A stretch of 55,600 nucleotides of DNA from Paracoccaceae bacterium. Lineage in GTDB: Bacteria; Pseudomonadota; Alphaproteobacteria; Rhodobacterales; Rhodobacteraceae. The notes beneath the pieces were generated by a model. It made no database searches. It had not been told where the DNA came from and saw nothing but the letters and a program-made list of their open reading frames with translations. The translations under genes and the position numbers were made by a program. Of the stretch, positions 48,471 through 55,600 are shown one piece after another (positions within the stretch are counted from its first letter, which is position 1; the number at the start of each line of letters is the position of its first letter). The stretch is from the NCBI GenBank assembly GCA_009842205.1, contig VYFX01000039.1, positions 1 through 55,600 on the forward strand, written 5' to 3'.

Positions 48471-49730
48471 TCAGCTTGCACGGATACCGACACGATGCAT
48501 GGTGTTGTTGATGTAACCTTTCGGGTTCCAGTTTATGGCAAAGGGCTGCATGACACCTTCACTATCCGTTGCACGTGCCCAGACCTCATAATATCCAGCC
48601 AGTGGGAATTTTACGTTTGTTCGCCAATTCTGCCAAGCACCGGAATTGATGGGTACATTAAGTTCAGTTTCTAACCAGGTCGATCCGAAATCGATTGAGA
48701 TATCAACCCTCCTGACGGTGCGATCCCCTGACCATGCATGGCCACGGACCTGCGTTTCCATGCCTGTCTCTGCACCGTTCGCCGGGAATGTCACCAGTGA
48801 CTTTACCGGCATTCGTTCGATGATGATAAAATCTTCAATTGGTACTTCCTGACCGGGGGATATGGGATAAGCAGGCACACGATAGGACATCCCAGTCATC
48901 AGGGCACCATCATGTACCTGATCACGAAGTTCAATCCGCGTTAGCCATTTTTGTGATGTCGATGCTGGCCAGCCAGGTACCACAAGTCGAAGGGGAGCTC
49001 CATTCATCGGGTGAAGCGAGGCACCATTCATTTCAAAGGCAATTAGGATATTGTCAGTCATTGCCTTGGAAATAGGCAATCCCCGTGAGATCGGTAAAAT
49101 ATCAGGGTTTCCGGACGGGTGGGCATCCGCCCCATAATGCGCAGTGTAAACAACATTTGACTGAACACCAGCCTTTTCCAATACATCCTTGAGCCGTACA
49201 CCTGTCCATTCCGAACAGGCAACAGCACCATAAGTCCACTGATTACCTTTCACAGGTGGATCAAAAAAAGCGCGTCCATTACCACAACATTCTAGCATAA
49301 GTGCCATAGTAACAACCTCGAACTGTTCATGCATGTCCTTGATCGATAACGCCAACGGATTATCAACAAAACCATCGATAGTGAGCATCCAGTTTCCAGG
49401 ATCAATTTCCAAAGGAGGAATACCATTGTTGCGGATGAAGTGCCGACTTGTCGGTGTAATTGCATCATCCAATAGCTCAGGTGGTGTCTCGGCATTCAAC
49501 GGTTGATTTGCAAGTAATGTTAACCCATCCTTACCCACCAATACGTTTTCTTGCGCCACAGCGGCAGGTATAAAACCATCTGGCAGATTGCGGTAGAATG
49601 GTATTGATGTGCCTACCATCGCAGATAGTGTTGCTAGACTGGTTTGCCTAAGAAAACTTCTCCGGCCGATGTTCTCGGCCCTTTCACAAATTTCCAGACC
49701 CGAGTGTTCCATATCCTCTTCGGGGGTCAT
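48471..49730 (-). CDS. Tat-exported sulfite oxidase-family molybdoenzyme (SoxC/SorA-like)
   Basis: The protein is 419 residues. A twin-arginine signal (GRRSFLRQTSLATLSAM, residues about 22-38) is followed by the molybdopterin oxidoreductase domain with the molybdenum-ligand cysteine in LECCGNGRAFF. The C-terminal dimerisation domain follows (GHAWSGDRTVRRVDIS). It probably oxidises sulfite, or a related small substrate, in the periplasm. GAGGAGG precedes the ATG. Neither a SoxD/SorB cytochrome nor other sox genes adjoin it, so the electron acceptor must be encoded elsewhere. The moaC and moeA genes in this window could serve its cofactor. Confidence 0.86.
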   Translation of the reverse strand: MTPEEDMEHSGLEICERAENIGRRSFLRQTSLATLSAMVGTSIPFYRNLPDGFIPAAVAQENVLVGKDGLTLLANQPLNAETPPELLDDAITPTSRHFIRNNGIPPLEIDPGNWMLTIDGFVDNPLALSIKDMHEQFEVVTMALMLECCGNGRAFFDPPVKGNQWTYGAVACSEWTGVRLKDVLEKAGVQSNVVYTAHYGADAHPSGNPDILPISRGLPISKAMTDNILIAFEMNGASLHPMNGAPLRLVVPGWPASTSQKWLTRIELRDQVHDGALMTGMSYRVPAYPISPGQEVPIEDFIIIERMPVKSLVTFPANGAETGMETQVRGHAWSGDRTVRRVDISIDFGSTWLETELNVPINSGAWQNWRTNVKFPLAGYYEVWARATDSEGVMQPFAINWNPKGYINNTMHRVGIRAS

Positions 49731-50098
49731 GATTGCCTCCTCTGGCAGTTAACTTGCATACTACCTCACATCATAAATTAATGGCATCTTAGTATTTTCA
49801 ATTCTTTGAGAGTCCATGCTTTTCATAAGGTTATTTGCAACTTTTCTGTCCATCAAAGCAATGGCTTTTTTTCCAACTTTTTTCCACAAATATAGTTTTA
49901 ACATTACAGGTTCCAGTTGGCCCATATGTTTATTTTAGAGATGAAAAAGCTAAATTTAATTTTTTTATTCAACTTTTGGCAAATACAATTTCCTTGCCCC
50001 TAATCGTGATACAATATTACCCGTTGAGTTTCTAACACCTTTCACCTTGATTAACATTTTACCTTGTATTTTTTACATTTAATGTTAAATTTACAAGA
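49731..50098. other. Divergent intergenic region, very AT-rich
   Basis: These 368 bases lie between the sulfite oxidase gene (leftward) and the DUF4143 ATPase (rightward). They are markedly AT-rich, with many T-runs, and contain no gene that I can support. TGATACAATATT near 50008-50019 could be a -10 region, but no matching -35 was found. Confidence 0.45.
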
Positions 50099-51277
50099 AT
50101 GTACACGAGAGAACTTAAACATAAAATTGTTTCCAGACTCAGACATACCCCTGCTGTGGCCATCCTCGGACCTCGACAAATTGGCAAGACCACACTTGCC
50201 CATGAGATAACAAAGGATCTGCCTTCGGTTTACCTAGATCTTGAAAATCATGCTGATTTTCAAAAATTGAAAGACCCGGCCCATTATTTGGGACTTCATG
50301 CCGATAAACTGGTGATACTTGATGAAATCCAGCGTTATCCAGACCTGTTCATGTCATTGCGAGGTATTATTGATGCCCGAAGAGAAGAGGGGAGAGGCAA
50401 TGGCCGCTTCCTTGTGCTCGGTTCGGCCTCAAACAAATTACTCAAGCAAAGTTCTGAGAGCCTTGCAGGACGTATTCACTACTCTGAACTTACAGGTCTC
50501 AATCCTTTTGAAATAAACAAGCCTCATGGTGAACCATTGCAGAAACTATGGATGCGTGGCGGTTTCCCGGTTAGCTATACAGCCTCTGATGATCATACCA
50601 GTCAAATCTGGCGGAGGGATTTTGTTCGAACATATCTGGAGCGAGATATTCCACAATTGGGGCCACGTATCCCAGCTACTACGCTTAGGCACTTTTGGAC
50701 GATGCTAGCACATACTCAAGGGGAACTGCTGAATGCTACGAAACTAGCAGGTTCATTAGGTGTCAAGAGCATAACGATTGGTAGATATCTGGACCTAATG
50801 GTAGATTTGTTATTGGTTCGGAGACTTGAGCCTTGTTATGGAAATGTAAAAAAGCGACTAATCAAATCACCACGCACCTATATCCGGGACAGCGGTATTG
50901 TGCACTTGTTGCTGCAAATACCTAATTATGAGGCACTGCTGGGACACCCCATCCTGGGTAAAAGTTGGGAAGGGTTTGTTATTGAAACAATAATTAACGC
51001 TTTGCCATGGGACGTCCAACCTTTTTTCTATCGTACGTCAGCAGGTGCCGAGATTGATCTGGTTCTTGAGTTTGGACTGTTTGAGTATTGGGCTGTTGAA
51101 ATCAAGGCAAGTCGTACTCCAAAACTTACAAAGGGATTTCACATAGCATGCGAGGACTTGAAGGTGAAGAGAAAATTTGTTGTGTACACAGGTGAAGAGA
51201 TATTCCCTACCAGCCATGAAACAACTATCTTGTCTCTCGCACATTTTATTGATGAGTTAAGAAAGCAAACTGAATAG
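50099..51277 (+). CDS. AAA ATPase with C-terminal DUF4143 domain
   Basis: The protein is 392 residues. The N-terminal P-loop ATPase has Walker A GPRQIGKTT (near residue 24) and Walker B LVILDEIQR (near residue 78), then a sensor LVLGSAS. After a winged-helix-like middle, the C-terminal DUF4143 part contains EIDLVLEF and WAVEIKAS, the D...E-x-K pattern of PD-(D/E)xK nuclease folds. The family is common and poorly understood, often horizontally transferred. The binding site before the ATG is weak. A phosphoesterase gene follows after 16 bases, in the same direction. Confidence 0.88.
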   Translation: MYTRELKHKIVSRLRHTPAVAILGPRQIGKTTLAHEITKDLPSVYLDLENHADFQKLKDPAHYLGLHADKLVILDEIQRYPDLFMSLRGIIDARREEGRGNGRFLVLGSASNKLLKQSSESLAGRIHYSELTGLNPFEINKPHGEPLQKLWMRGGFPVSYTASDDHTSQIWRRDFVRTYLERDIPQLGPRIPATTLRHFWTMLAHTQGELLNATKLAGSLGVKSITIGRYLDLMVDLLLVRRLEPCYGNVKKRLIKSPRTYIRDSGIVHLLLQIPNYEALLGHPILGKSWEGFVIETIINALPWDVQPFFYRTSAGAEIDLVLEFGLFEYWAVEIKASRTPKLTKGFHIACEDLKVKRKFVVYTGEEIFPTSHETTILSLAHFIDELRKQTE

Positions 51278-51293
51278 ATCAGGCTAATTACCG

Positions 51294-52070
51294 ATGAAAA
51301 TTATTACCTACAGTGATTTACACATGGAATTCGGCAGCATGATCAAACCGCCAGATGACAGCTTTGCTGATCTAATGATTCTGGCAGGTGATCTCATCAC
51401 CTTCCGTAATTATAAACCACTAGACCGTTTTCTTGAGCGGTGGAAGAAACCGGTCATTTACATTGCAGGAAACCACGAATATTACACCAGTACGAATATG
51501 TATACTGAGGCTGCATATTTTCAGGATTGGCTATCCGATAACCATCCCAACGTCCACTTCTTGCAAGACCGTTCAATTTCCTTTGATGGGGTTCACTTTT
51601 TTGGTGGGACCATGTGGACTGATTTTCAGGGAGGTTCGGAAATGGCCATGTTTCAGGCCCAGACCCAAATGAATGACTTCAGACTAATCAAAATGGAAGA
51701 TGGAGTTTCACTAACCCCGCAATACACCACAAAACTACACAGTCAATTTGTGGAAAAACTATTGGAATGGTTCAAGCAGCCTCTTTCAGGAAAACGCATA
51801 GTTGTCACTCACCATGCACCGGTCATCAAGCCAATGACGAAATATATTGGCAGTCTACTTTCACCTGCCTTTAATTCCACTGACATGATTGAAATCATCA
51901 CGCAATACCAGCCCGATTTATGGATTTATGGCCACACTCATGAATGCGATGACCATTATTTTGAAAAAACAAGAATCATTTCCAATCAAAGTGGATATCC
52001 AAGTACAAGTCAAAGATATGAATGCGGCAAGTATTTCGACCCCGCTGGAAAACCACTAAACATCGGATAA
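51294..52070 (+). CDS. Calcineurin-like metallophosphoesterase
   Basis: The protein is 258 residues. The metal-binding motifs are in order: SDLHMEF (D-x-H), LAGDL (GD), GNHEYY (GNHE), THHAP (H) and GHTHECDD (GHxH). Substrate may be a nucleotide, nucleic acid or phosphoprotein. It follows the DUF4143 ATPase by 16 bases, so it is probably in the same transcript. Confidence 0.9.
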   Translation: MKIITYSDLHMEFGSMIKPPDDSFADLMILAGDLITFRNYKPLDRFLERWKKPVIYIAGNHEYYTSTNMYTEAAYFQDWLSDNHPNVHFLQDRSISFDGVHFFGGTMWTDFQGGSEMAMFQAQTQMNDFRLIKMEDGVSLTPQYTTKLHSQFVEKLLEWFKQPLSGKRIVVTHHAPVIKPMTKYIGSLLSPAFNSTDMIEIITQYQPDLWIYGHTHECDDHYFEKTRIISNQSGYPSTSQRYECGKYFDPAGKPLNIG

Positions 52071-52195
52071 CACTCATTTTTGGTTATCAGCACTATCGCT
52101 TGGATGAAGTGTTTTCCAACTGGCTAAAACTGCAAAAACCTCTCAAAATTTGGGTTTTCATATTTGCAAACAATTAGTTTAGGGAAGGAAAATAA

Positions 52196-53380
52196 ATGGC
52201 AAGCCAAAATGCACCCTTCAGTGTAGATGAATATTGGCGAAGATTGAAAGTTCTCCGCACCGCCATGATGGATAAAAATATTGAACTTCTTTTTGTTGAA
52301 GATCCCTCAAATATTGCCTGGATTACCGGTTATGACGGCTGGTCATTTTATACCCATCAAGGTGCAATCGTCTTTCATGATCGTAATCCAGTCTGGTGGG
52401 GTAGGGCACAGGATACGAATGGCGCTTTGAGAACCGTTTGGATGACGGATGAGGATGTCACATGTTACCCGGACCATTTTGTGCAATCTACCACCTGCCA
52501 TCCTATGGAGGACTTAGCAGACAAAATCCGTGATTGGGGTTATGAAAGTAAATCCATCGGTCTGGAAATGGAAAACTACTATTTTACGGTAAATGCCTAT
52601 CTAACCTTACAAAAAGTGCTACCAAAAGCAAAATTGGTGGATGCCACTTCTTTGGTGAATTGGTGTCGGGCAGTCAAATCCAATGAAGAGATTGCCTTCA
52701 TGCGCAAGGCCGCAGGCATTTCGCAGAAAATCATGACTGGCATCATGGAGCGGGCGGAGCCTGGTCTCAAAAAGAATGAGCTGGTTGGTGAAATCTACCG
52801 TGATGCCATGGTCGGTGTTGATGGTGCTTGGGGAGATTACCCAGCCATCGTACCGCTTTTACCCTCTGGAAAGGATGCGAGTGCTCCGCACCTCACCTGG
52901 GATGGTAGAGAACTGAAAAGTGGTGAGGCAACCTTTTTTGAAATTTCGGGGTGCTATAGGCGTTATCATGCACCATTTTGCCGTACTCTCTTTTTGGGAA
53001 ACCCGCCCAAGGATATGCAGAATGCTAGCAAAGCTCTGATTGATGGTTTAGAAGCGGGCCTCAAAGCGGCAAAGGCTGGAAATGTCGCCGGAGACGTTGC
53101 CCGAGCACTTAAAACTGAACTAAGAAGGGCAGGTATTAATCGTGAAGGACGGGTAGGCTATCCCATTGGGTTGTCATATCCCCCCGATTGGGGCGAACGT
53201 ACCATTTCTTTCCGAGAGGAAGATGAAACCGTTTTGGAACCTGACATGACATTCCACTTTATGCCAGGGCTTTGGATGGGCAATTGGGGGTTGGAGACTA
53301 CAGAAACCATATTGATCAAAGAGAATGGACCAGCGGAAGCCCTGATCGATTTCCCAAGAATTCTGTTTGTGAAAAGTTGA
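52196..53380 (+). CDS. doeA: Ectoine hydrolase (M24-family, DoeA/EutD type)
   Basis: A 394-residue protein of the creatinase/prolidase fold. An N-terminal domain (DPSNIAWITGYDGWSFY) leads to the pita-bread catalytic domain. Family-typical pieces I recognise from DoeA/EutD are PVWWGRAQDTNGALRTVW, GGDYPAIVPLLPSG-type GDYPAIVPLLPSGKDASAP, ISGCYRRYH, PIGLSYPPDWGER and FHFMPGLW. The canonical M24 metal ligands are not all present, as in other creatinase-like members. It would open ectoine to N-acetyl-diaminobutyrate for use as carbon and nitrogen. AAGGAAAATAA precedes the ATG. The deacetylase (doeB) and regulator that usually accompany it are not in this window. Confidence 0.88.
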   Translation: MASQNAPFSVDEYWRRLKVLRTAMMDKNIELLFVEDPSNIAWITGYDGWSFYTHQGAIVFHDRNPVWWGRAQDTNGALRTVWMTDEDVTCYPDHFVQSTTCHPMEDLADKIRDWGYESKSIGLEMENYYFTVNAYLTLQKVLPKAKLVDATSLVNWCRAVKSNEEIAFMRKAAGISQKIMTGIMERAEPGLKKNELVGEIYRDAMVGVDGAWGDYPAIVPLLPSGKDASAPHLTWDGRELKSGEATFFEISGCYRRYHAPFCRTLFLGNPPKDMQNASKALIDGLEAGLKAAKAGNVAGDVARALKTELRRAGINREGRVGYPIGLSYPPDWGERTISFREEDETVLEPDMTFHFMPGLWMGNWGLETTETILIKENGPAEALIDFPRILFVKS

Positions 53381-53762
53381 ATGTTGCAGAAAGCGAAAAC
53401 ATTCTGGCAGATCTTATTGCTATCCCACTGTATCATCAAACTCAAACCTAGCGATGATCGAATTCATTGCCAATTATCTGGATGGTCTGAACAAGGTTAT
53501 AATTTTCAAGAATGAAACTGCTACCAAAACCAATCTCTTGGCATGTATTGTATTGTTTGCGGCACTAGCTCCATTGAACAAGCCCATAAGTGGATAAGTT
53601 TATATAATTGGGTCAGCTAGCTTCCTGTTTGAACTTGTTTGAAAAAATTCCGGGATAGCATGGATGTTAGTTGTAAGCTGTAATAAATCCCTTAAATACT
53701 GGGCTATTAAGGGAATTATACTTAGGTTGACAAACCCTTATTGTGGCAAATGCCATCCACAT
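53381..53762. other. Convergent intergenic region between doeA and the porin
   Basis: About 380 bases with no supportable gene. A 7-base inverted repeat (GAATGTT/AACATTC, about 53380-53405) overlaps the end of doeA but lacks a T-run. Confidence 0.45.
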
Positions 53763-53788
53763 AAAAAGGGGCGTAAAAATCGCCCCTT
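53763..53788 (-). terminator. Intrinsic terminator of the porin gene
   Basis: A perfect 8-base stem (AAGGGGCG at 53766-53773 with CGCCCCTT at 53781-53788) surrounds a 7-base loop. On the minus strand it is followed by TTTTTA. It sits 24 bases after the porin stop codon and is the clearest terminator in the window. Confidence 0.9.
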
Positions 53789-53812
53789 CTGTATTCGTTA
53801 TTCTTCCATAAA

Positions 53813-54973
53813 TTAGAAGGAAAAGGAAATTGCCGCTTCAAGCGTGGTGATATCCTTTGTATCAACTTTAGCAGCTACATTTGCATTTGCAGATGGGAAG
53901 AGGTGATTTGAGGCAGGGGTTAAGTATTCTTCGTCCTTCTTGTCAATACCGGCACTGAAAATGGCACCACCACCAAGATCATAGGAAAAATCAACCTCGA
54001 TCAACTTGGTTTTAGCCGTCCCATTTCCTCTTATACTATTTGCAGTCGTAGTCTTCTGTTCAAGCTTGTGAGTGGAGTATCCAATTGAGAAGCTGGCACC
54101 CTCGCCGGCGGACATGGAAGCCTTGACACCCAATCCCGTGTTCTCTTGTGAAACAATAACATCATTGGTTCCCTGTAGACTGAAACCATAAGCGAATACC
54201 ACATCTTTCATCTCTGATTTGGACCAGTAGAGGAAAGTACTCACATCGGAAAGGTCGGTACCTACCCCAATGGCAAGCCCGTCTTCGGAATCCATGCCAA
54301 CCCCGACATTGATCGTGTTGACCGAATGGCTGACACCGATCGACCAGTCATTGTCCGTGTCCGCAACAGCTGCCCATGCATCCACGGCAGCTACGTACTC
54401 ATCTCTTGCAGCCTCATTATCAGGTTCAAATCTTCTTGGAGCAGCAGGAACTGTAATTCCCGGATCAGCGGCAGTGATCCTGAATTTGGTGTCTCCAAAC
54501 GAACCTGAAAAGGCCATGGATACATCGTCCTCACCACCGAAGTGATCATCGGCAACACCGAAGCCGCCGGCCAGGTCGATACCCGGATCATTGCCACCGA
54601 ACTGCAGTTTCCAGGAACCGTCACCCCCACCGACAAATACGTAGGAGCCCTTGACAACGGGCATGTCCTCTTCCCCGGTATCATCCCTAATGGACATGCC
54701 GGCTCCGAACATCAGAACACCATCTGTCGTTCCAGTTGAATCAAACGTCACCTTGTAGGCCCGTACCAGCTTGAATTGCTCGGCATTTGGCTTTGAACTG
54801 TCATCAACGTTCTTGATCCCGATCTTGCCCGAACCACCAACTGTTACGGAAGGTGCCGGGGTCTCCATCATCATCTCCTTGTCCATTGCATCCTCCTCCA
54901 TGGCAAACACCATGCTTCCGAAAAGTGCAAGGGCCGAAGCGAATACGACTATTCTTCTCATTTCGCCCATCAT
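53813..54973 (-). CDS. Outer-membrane porin (gram-negative, alphaproteobacterial type)
   Basis: About 386 residues from the ATG at 54973, placed by GAGGATAAA just upstream. The 406-residue frame from 55033 adds 20 residues that are not signal-like. A Sec signal peptide (MMGEMRRIVVFASALALFGSMVFA) is followed by an acidic, methionine-rich stretch (MEEDAMDKEMMME). Alternating beta-strand patterns continue to the end, which closes in AAISFSF with the terminal Phe typical of Bam-assembled barrels. It forms a diffusion channel for small solutes. A strong terminator follows and a long upstream region is shared with the left end of the window. Confidence 0.88.
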   Translation of the reverse strand: MMGEMRRIVVFASALALFGSMVFAMEEDAMDKEMMMETPAPSVTVGGSGKIGIKNVDDSSKPNAEQFKLVRAYKVTFDSTGTTDGVLMFGAGMSIRDDTGEEDMPVVKGSYVFVGGGDGSWKLQFGGNDPGIDLAGGFGVADDHFGGEDDVSMAFSGSFGDTKFRITAADPGITVPAAPRRFEPDNEAARDEYVAAVDAWAAVADTDNDWSIGVSHSVNTINVGVGMDSEDGLAIGVGTDLSDVSTFLYWSKSEMKDVVFAYGFSLQGTNDVIVSQENTGLGVKASMSAGEGASFSIGYSTHKLEQKTTTANSIRGNGTAKTKLIEVDFSYDLGGGAIFSAGIDKKDEEYLTPASNHLFPSANANVAAKVDTKDITTLEAAISFSF

Positions 54974-55541
54974 TTTATCCTCGATAATATAAAGTACCGA
55001 GGTTTGTTCGGTTGAAGGAATGATCAGGTTCATTGGGATAGAAAGGCCTTGGCCAAGGCGAATTCAGATATCCCGTCCTGATGGAACAAGGGTCTAATCA
55101 ATCGGGAGAATCATTGGCCTGATTCCGTTTTATCAAGCTAGGGGGAATAATCCATTCAGGCCGACAGGCAAACCCGAATGATGCAGATTGAAACCCACCA
55201 CCAGTTCAATTGTTGTTTCAGGCAGAAGGGAAAGGGCAATGTTCGAAGTATGGTTTTTGCAGTAAACCCTAGATAGTACAGGATCTTCAGAACCGGACCT
55301 TTTGACCGGTTGGCATGCGGGTTCCTCTTTCCTGTTGAAATTCGGCACACAACAATCCGGGAAAGGTTTGGGAAGAAATCAATCCATGAATGCTTCCGGT
55401 CAATATCCAGCCTGATATGAACGGCCTAGAACCATGACTGTTGCAAAGAAAATACAGCCCTGAAATAAATTTGATAACCGCTTTCCTTTCTTCACAGACA
55501 ATGCTAATTGTTGCCTCGTAAGCAATAACATTGCCATTCAA
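54974..55541. repeat. Porin-upstream repeat, copy B
   Basis: This is the non-coding region in front of the intact porin. Read on the minus strand it is homologous over its whole length to 138-664 on the plus strand (copy A). The exact 19-base anchor lies at 55076-55094. No gene can be supported in it. The long leader and shared conservation suggest regulatory content, perhaps promoters and a structured 5' leader, but no known element is recognised. The last 59 bases, 55542-55600, show no feature. Confidence 0.75.
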
Positions 55542-55600
55542 TAATGTAACTATTCAGCACCCCTTTAATCAAGTTGTATTTTAGGTAAGTATTTCAATCA

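Noticed and set aside
109-55541. Inverted porin repeats as an active invertible switch
   Set aside because: The copies are too diverged (roughly two thirds alike by eye, longest exact match about 19 bases) and no recombinase gene is present.

Overview
The window looks like one contiguous piece of chromosome from a free-living, probably marine, alphaproteobacterium of moderately low GC. I place it from gene order and family features, not from a marker gene: a pyruvate dehydrogenase E1-beta carrying its own lipoyl domain, tkt-gap-pgk divergent from a coiled-coil gene plus zapA, the order ppiD-trpE-trpG-trpD-trpC-moaC-moeA, and gltX beside gltA. There are no insertion sequences, CRISPR arrays, rRNAs or tRNAs that I can recognise.

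Layout. (1) 1-960: an outer-membrane porin locus in decay. It holds the 5' end of a leftward gene with a porin-like signal peptide, then about 560 bp of non-coding DNA that is clearly homologous, in inverted orientation, to the upstream region of the intact porin at the right end, then a remnant of a rightward porin start. (2) 966-17908: an accessory biosynthetic cluster in two convergent operons. Rightward are a fused thioester reductase-sulfotransferase, a membrane fusion protein and an RND pump. Leftward are a single-module, fully reducing type I polyketide synthase (PKS), CysD and CysNC. (3) 18285-29135: core genes: cysE, pdhC-pdhB-pdhA, ftsB, pgk, gap, tkt, a DUF4164-like gene, zapA, grxD and bolA. 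(4) 29424-32024: accessory genes: a MNT/HEPN pair with the HEPN gene broken by an in-frame amber codon, a LysR regulator and a short-chain dehydrogenase. (5) 32118-46077: glnE, a small conserved gene, gltA, gltX, moeA, moaC, trpC, trpD, trpG, trpE, ppiD. (6) 46183-53380: a more variable stretch: aminotransferase, cupin and acetyltransferase, a Tat-exported sulfite oxidase-family enzyme, a DUF4143 ATPase with a phosphoesterase, and a DoeA-type ectoine hydrolase. (7) 53813-54973: an intact porin with a strong terminator.

How the genes work together. The most interesting unit is 966-17908. My reading, which is inference from domains and proximity, is that the PKS builds a reduced, probably unbranched acyl chain on its ACP. 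The stand-alone reductase releases it as aldehyde or alcohol, since no thioesterase is present. The sulfotransferase fused to that reductase adds sulfate from PAPS, which CysD and CysNC make next door. The fusion-protein/RND pair moves the product outward. The overall logic resembles mycobacterial sulfolipid loci (Pks2, a sulfotransferase, MmpL8), but the parts are different and the release chemistry is reductive. The predicted product class is a sulfated long-chain alcohol or polyketide lipid.

Limits. Domain calls come from reading motifs by eye. No database search, structure prediction or alignment program was run. Start codons were chosen by ribosome binding sites and family length, and alternatives are noted.
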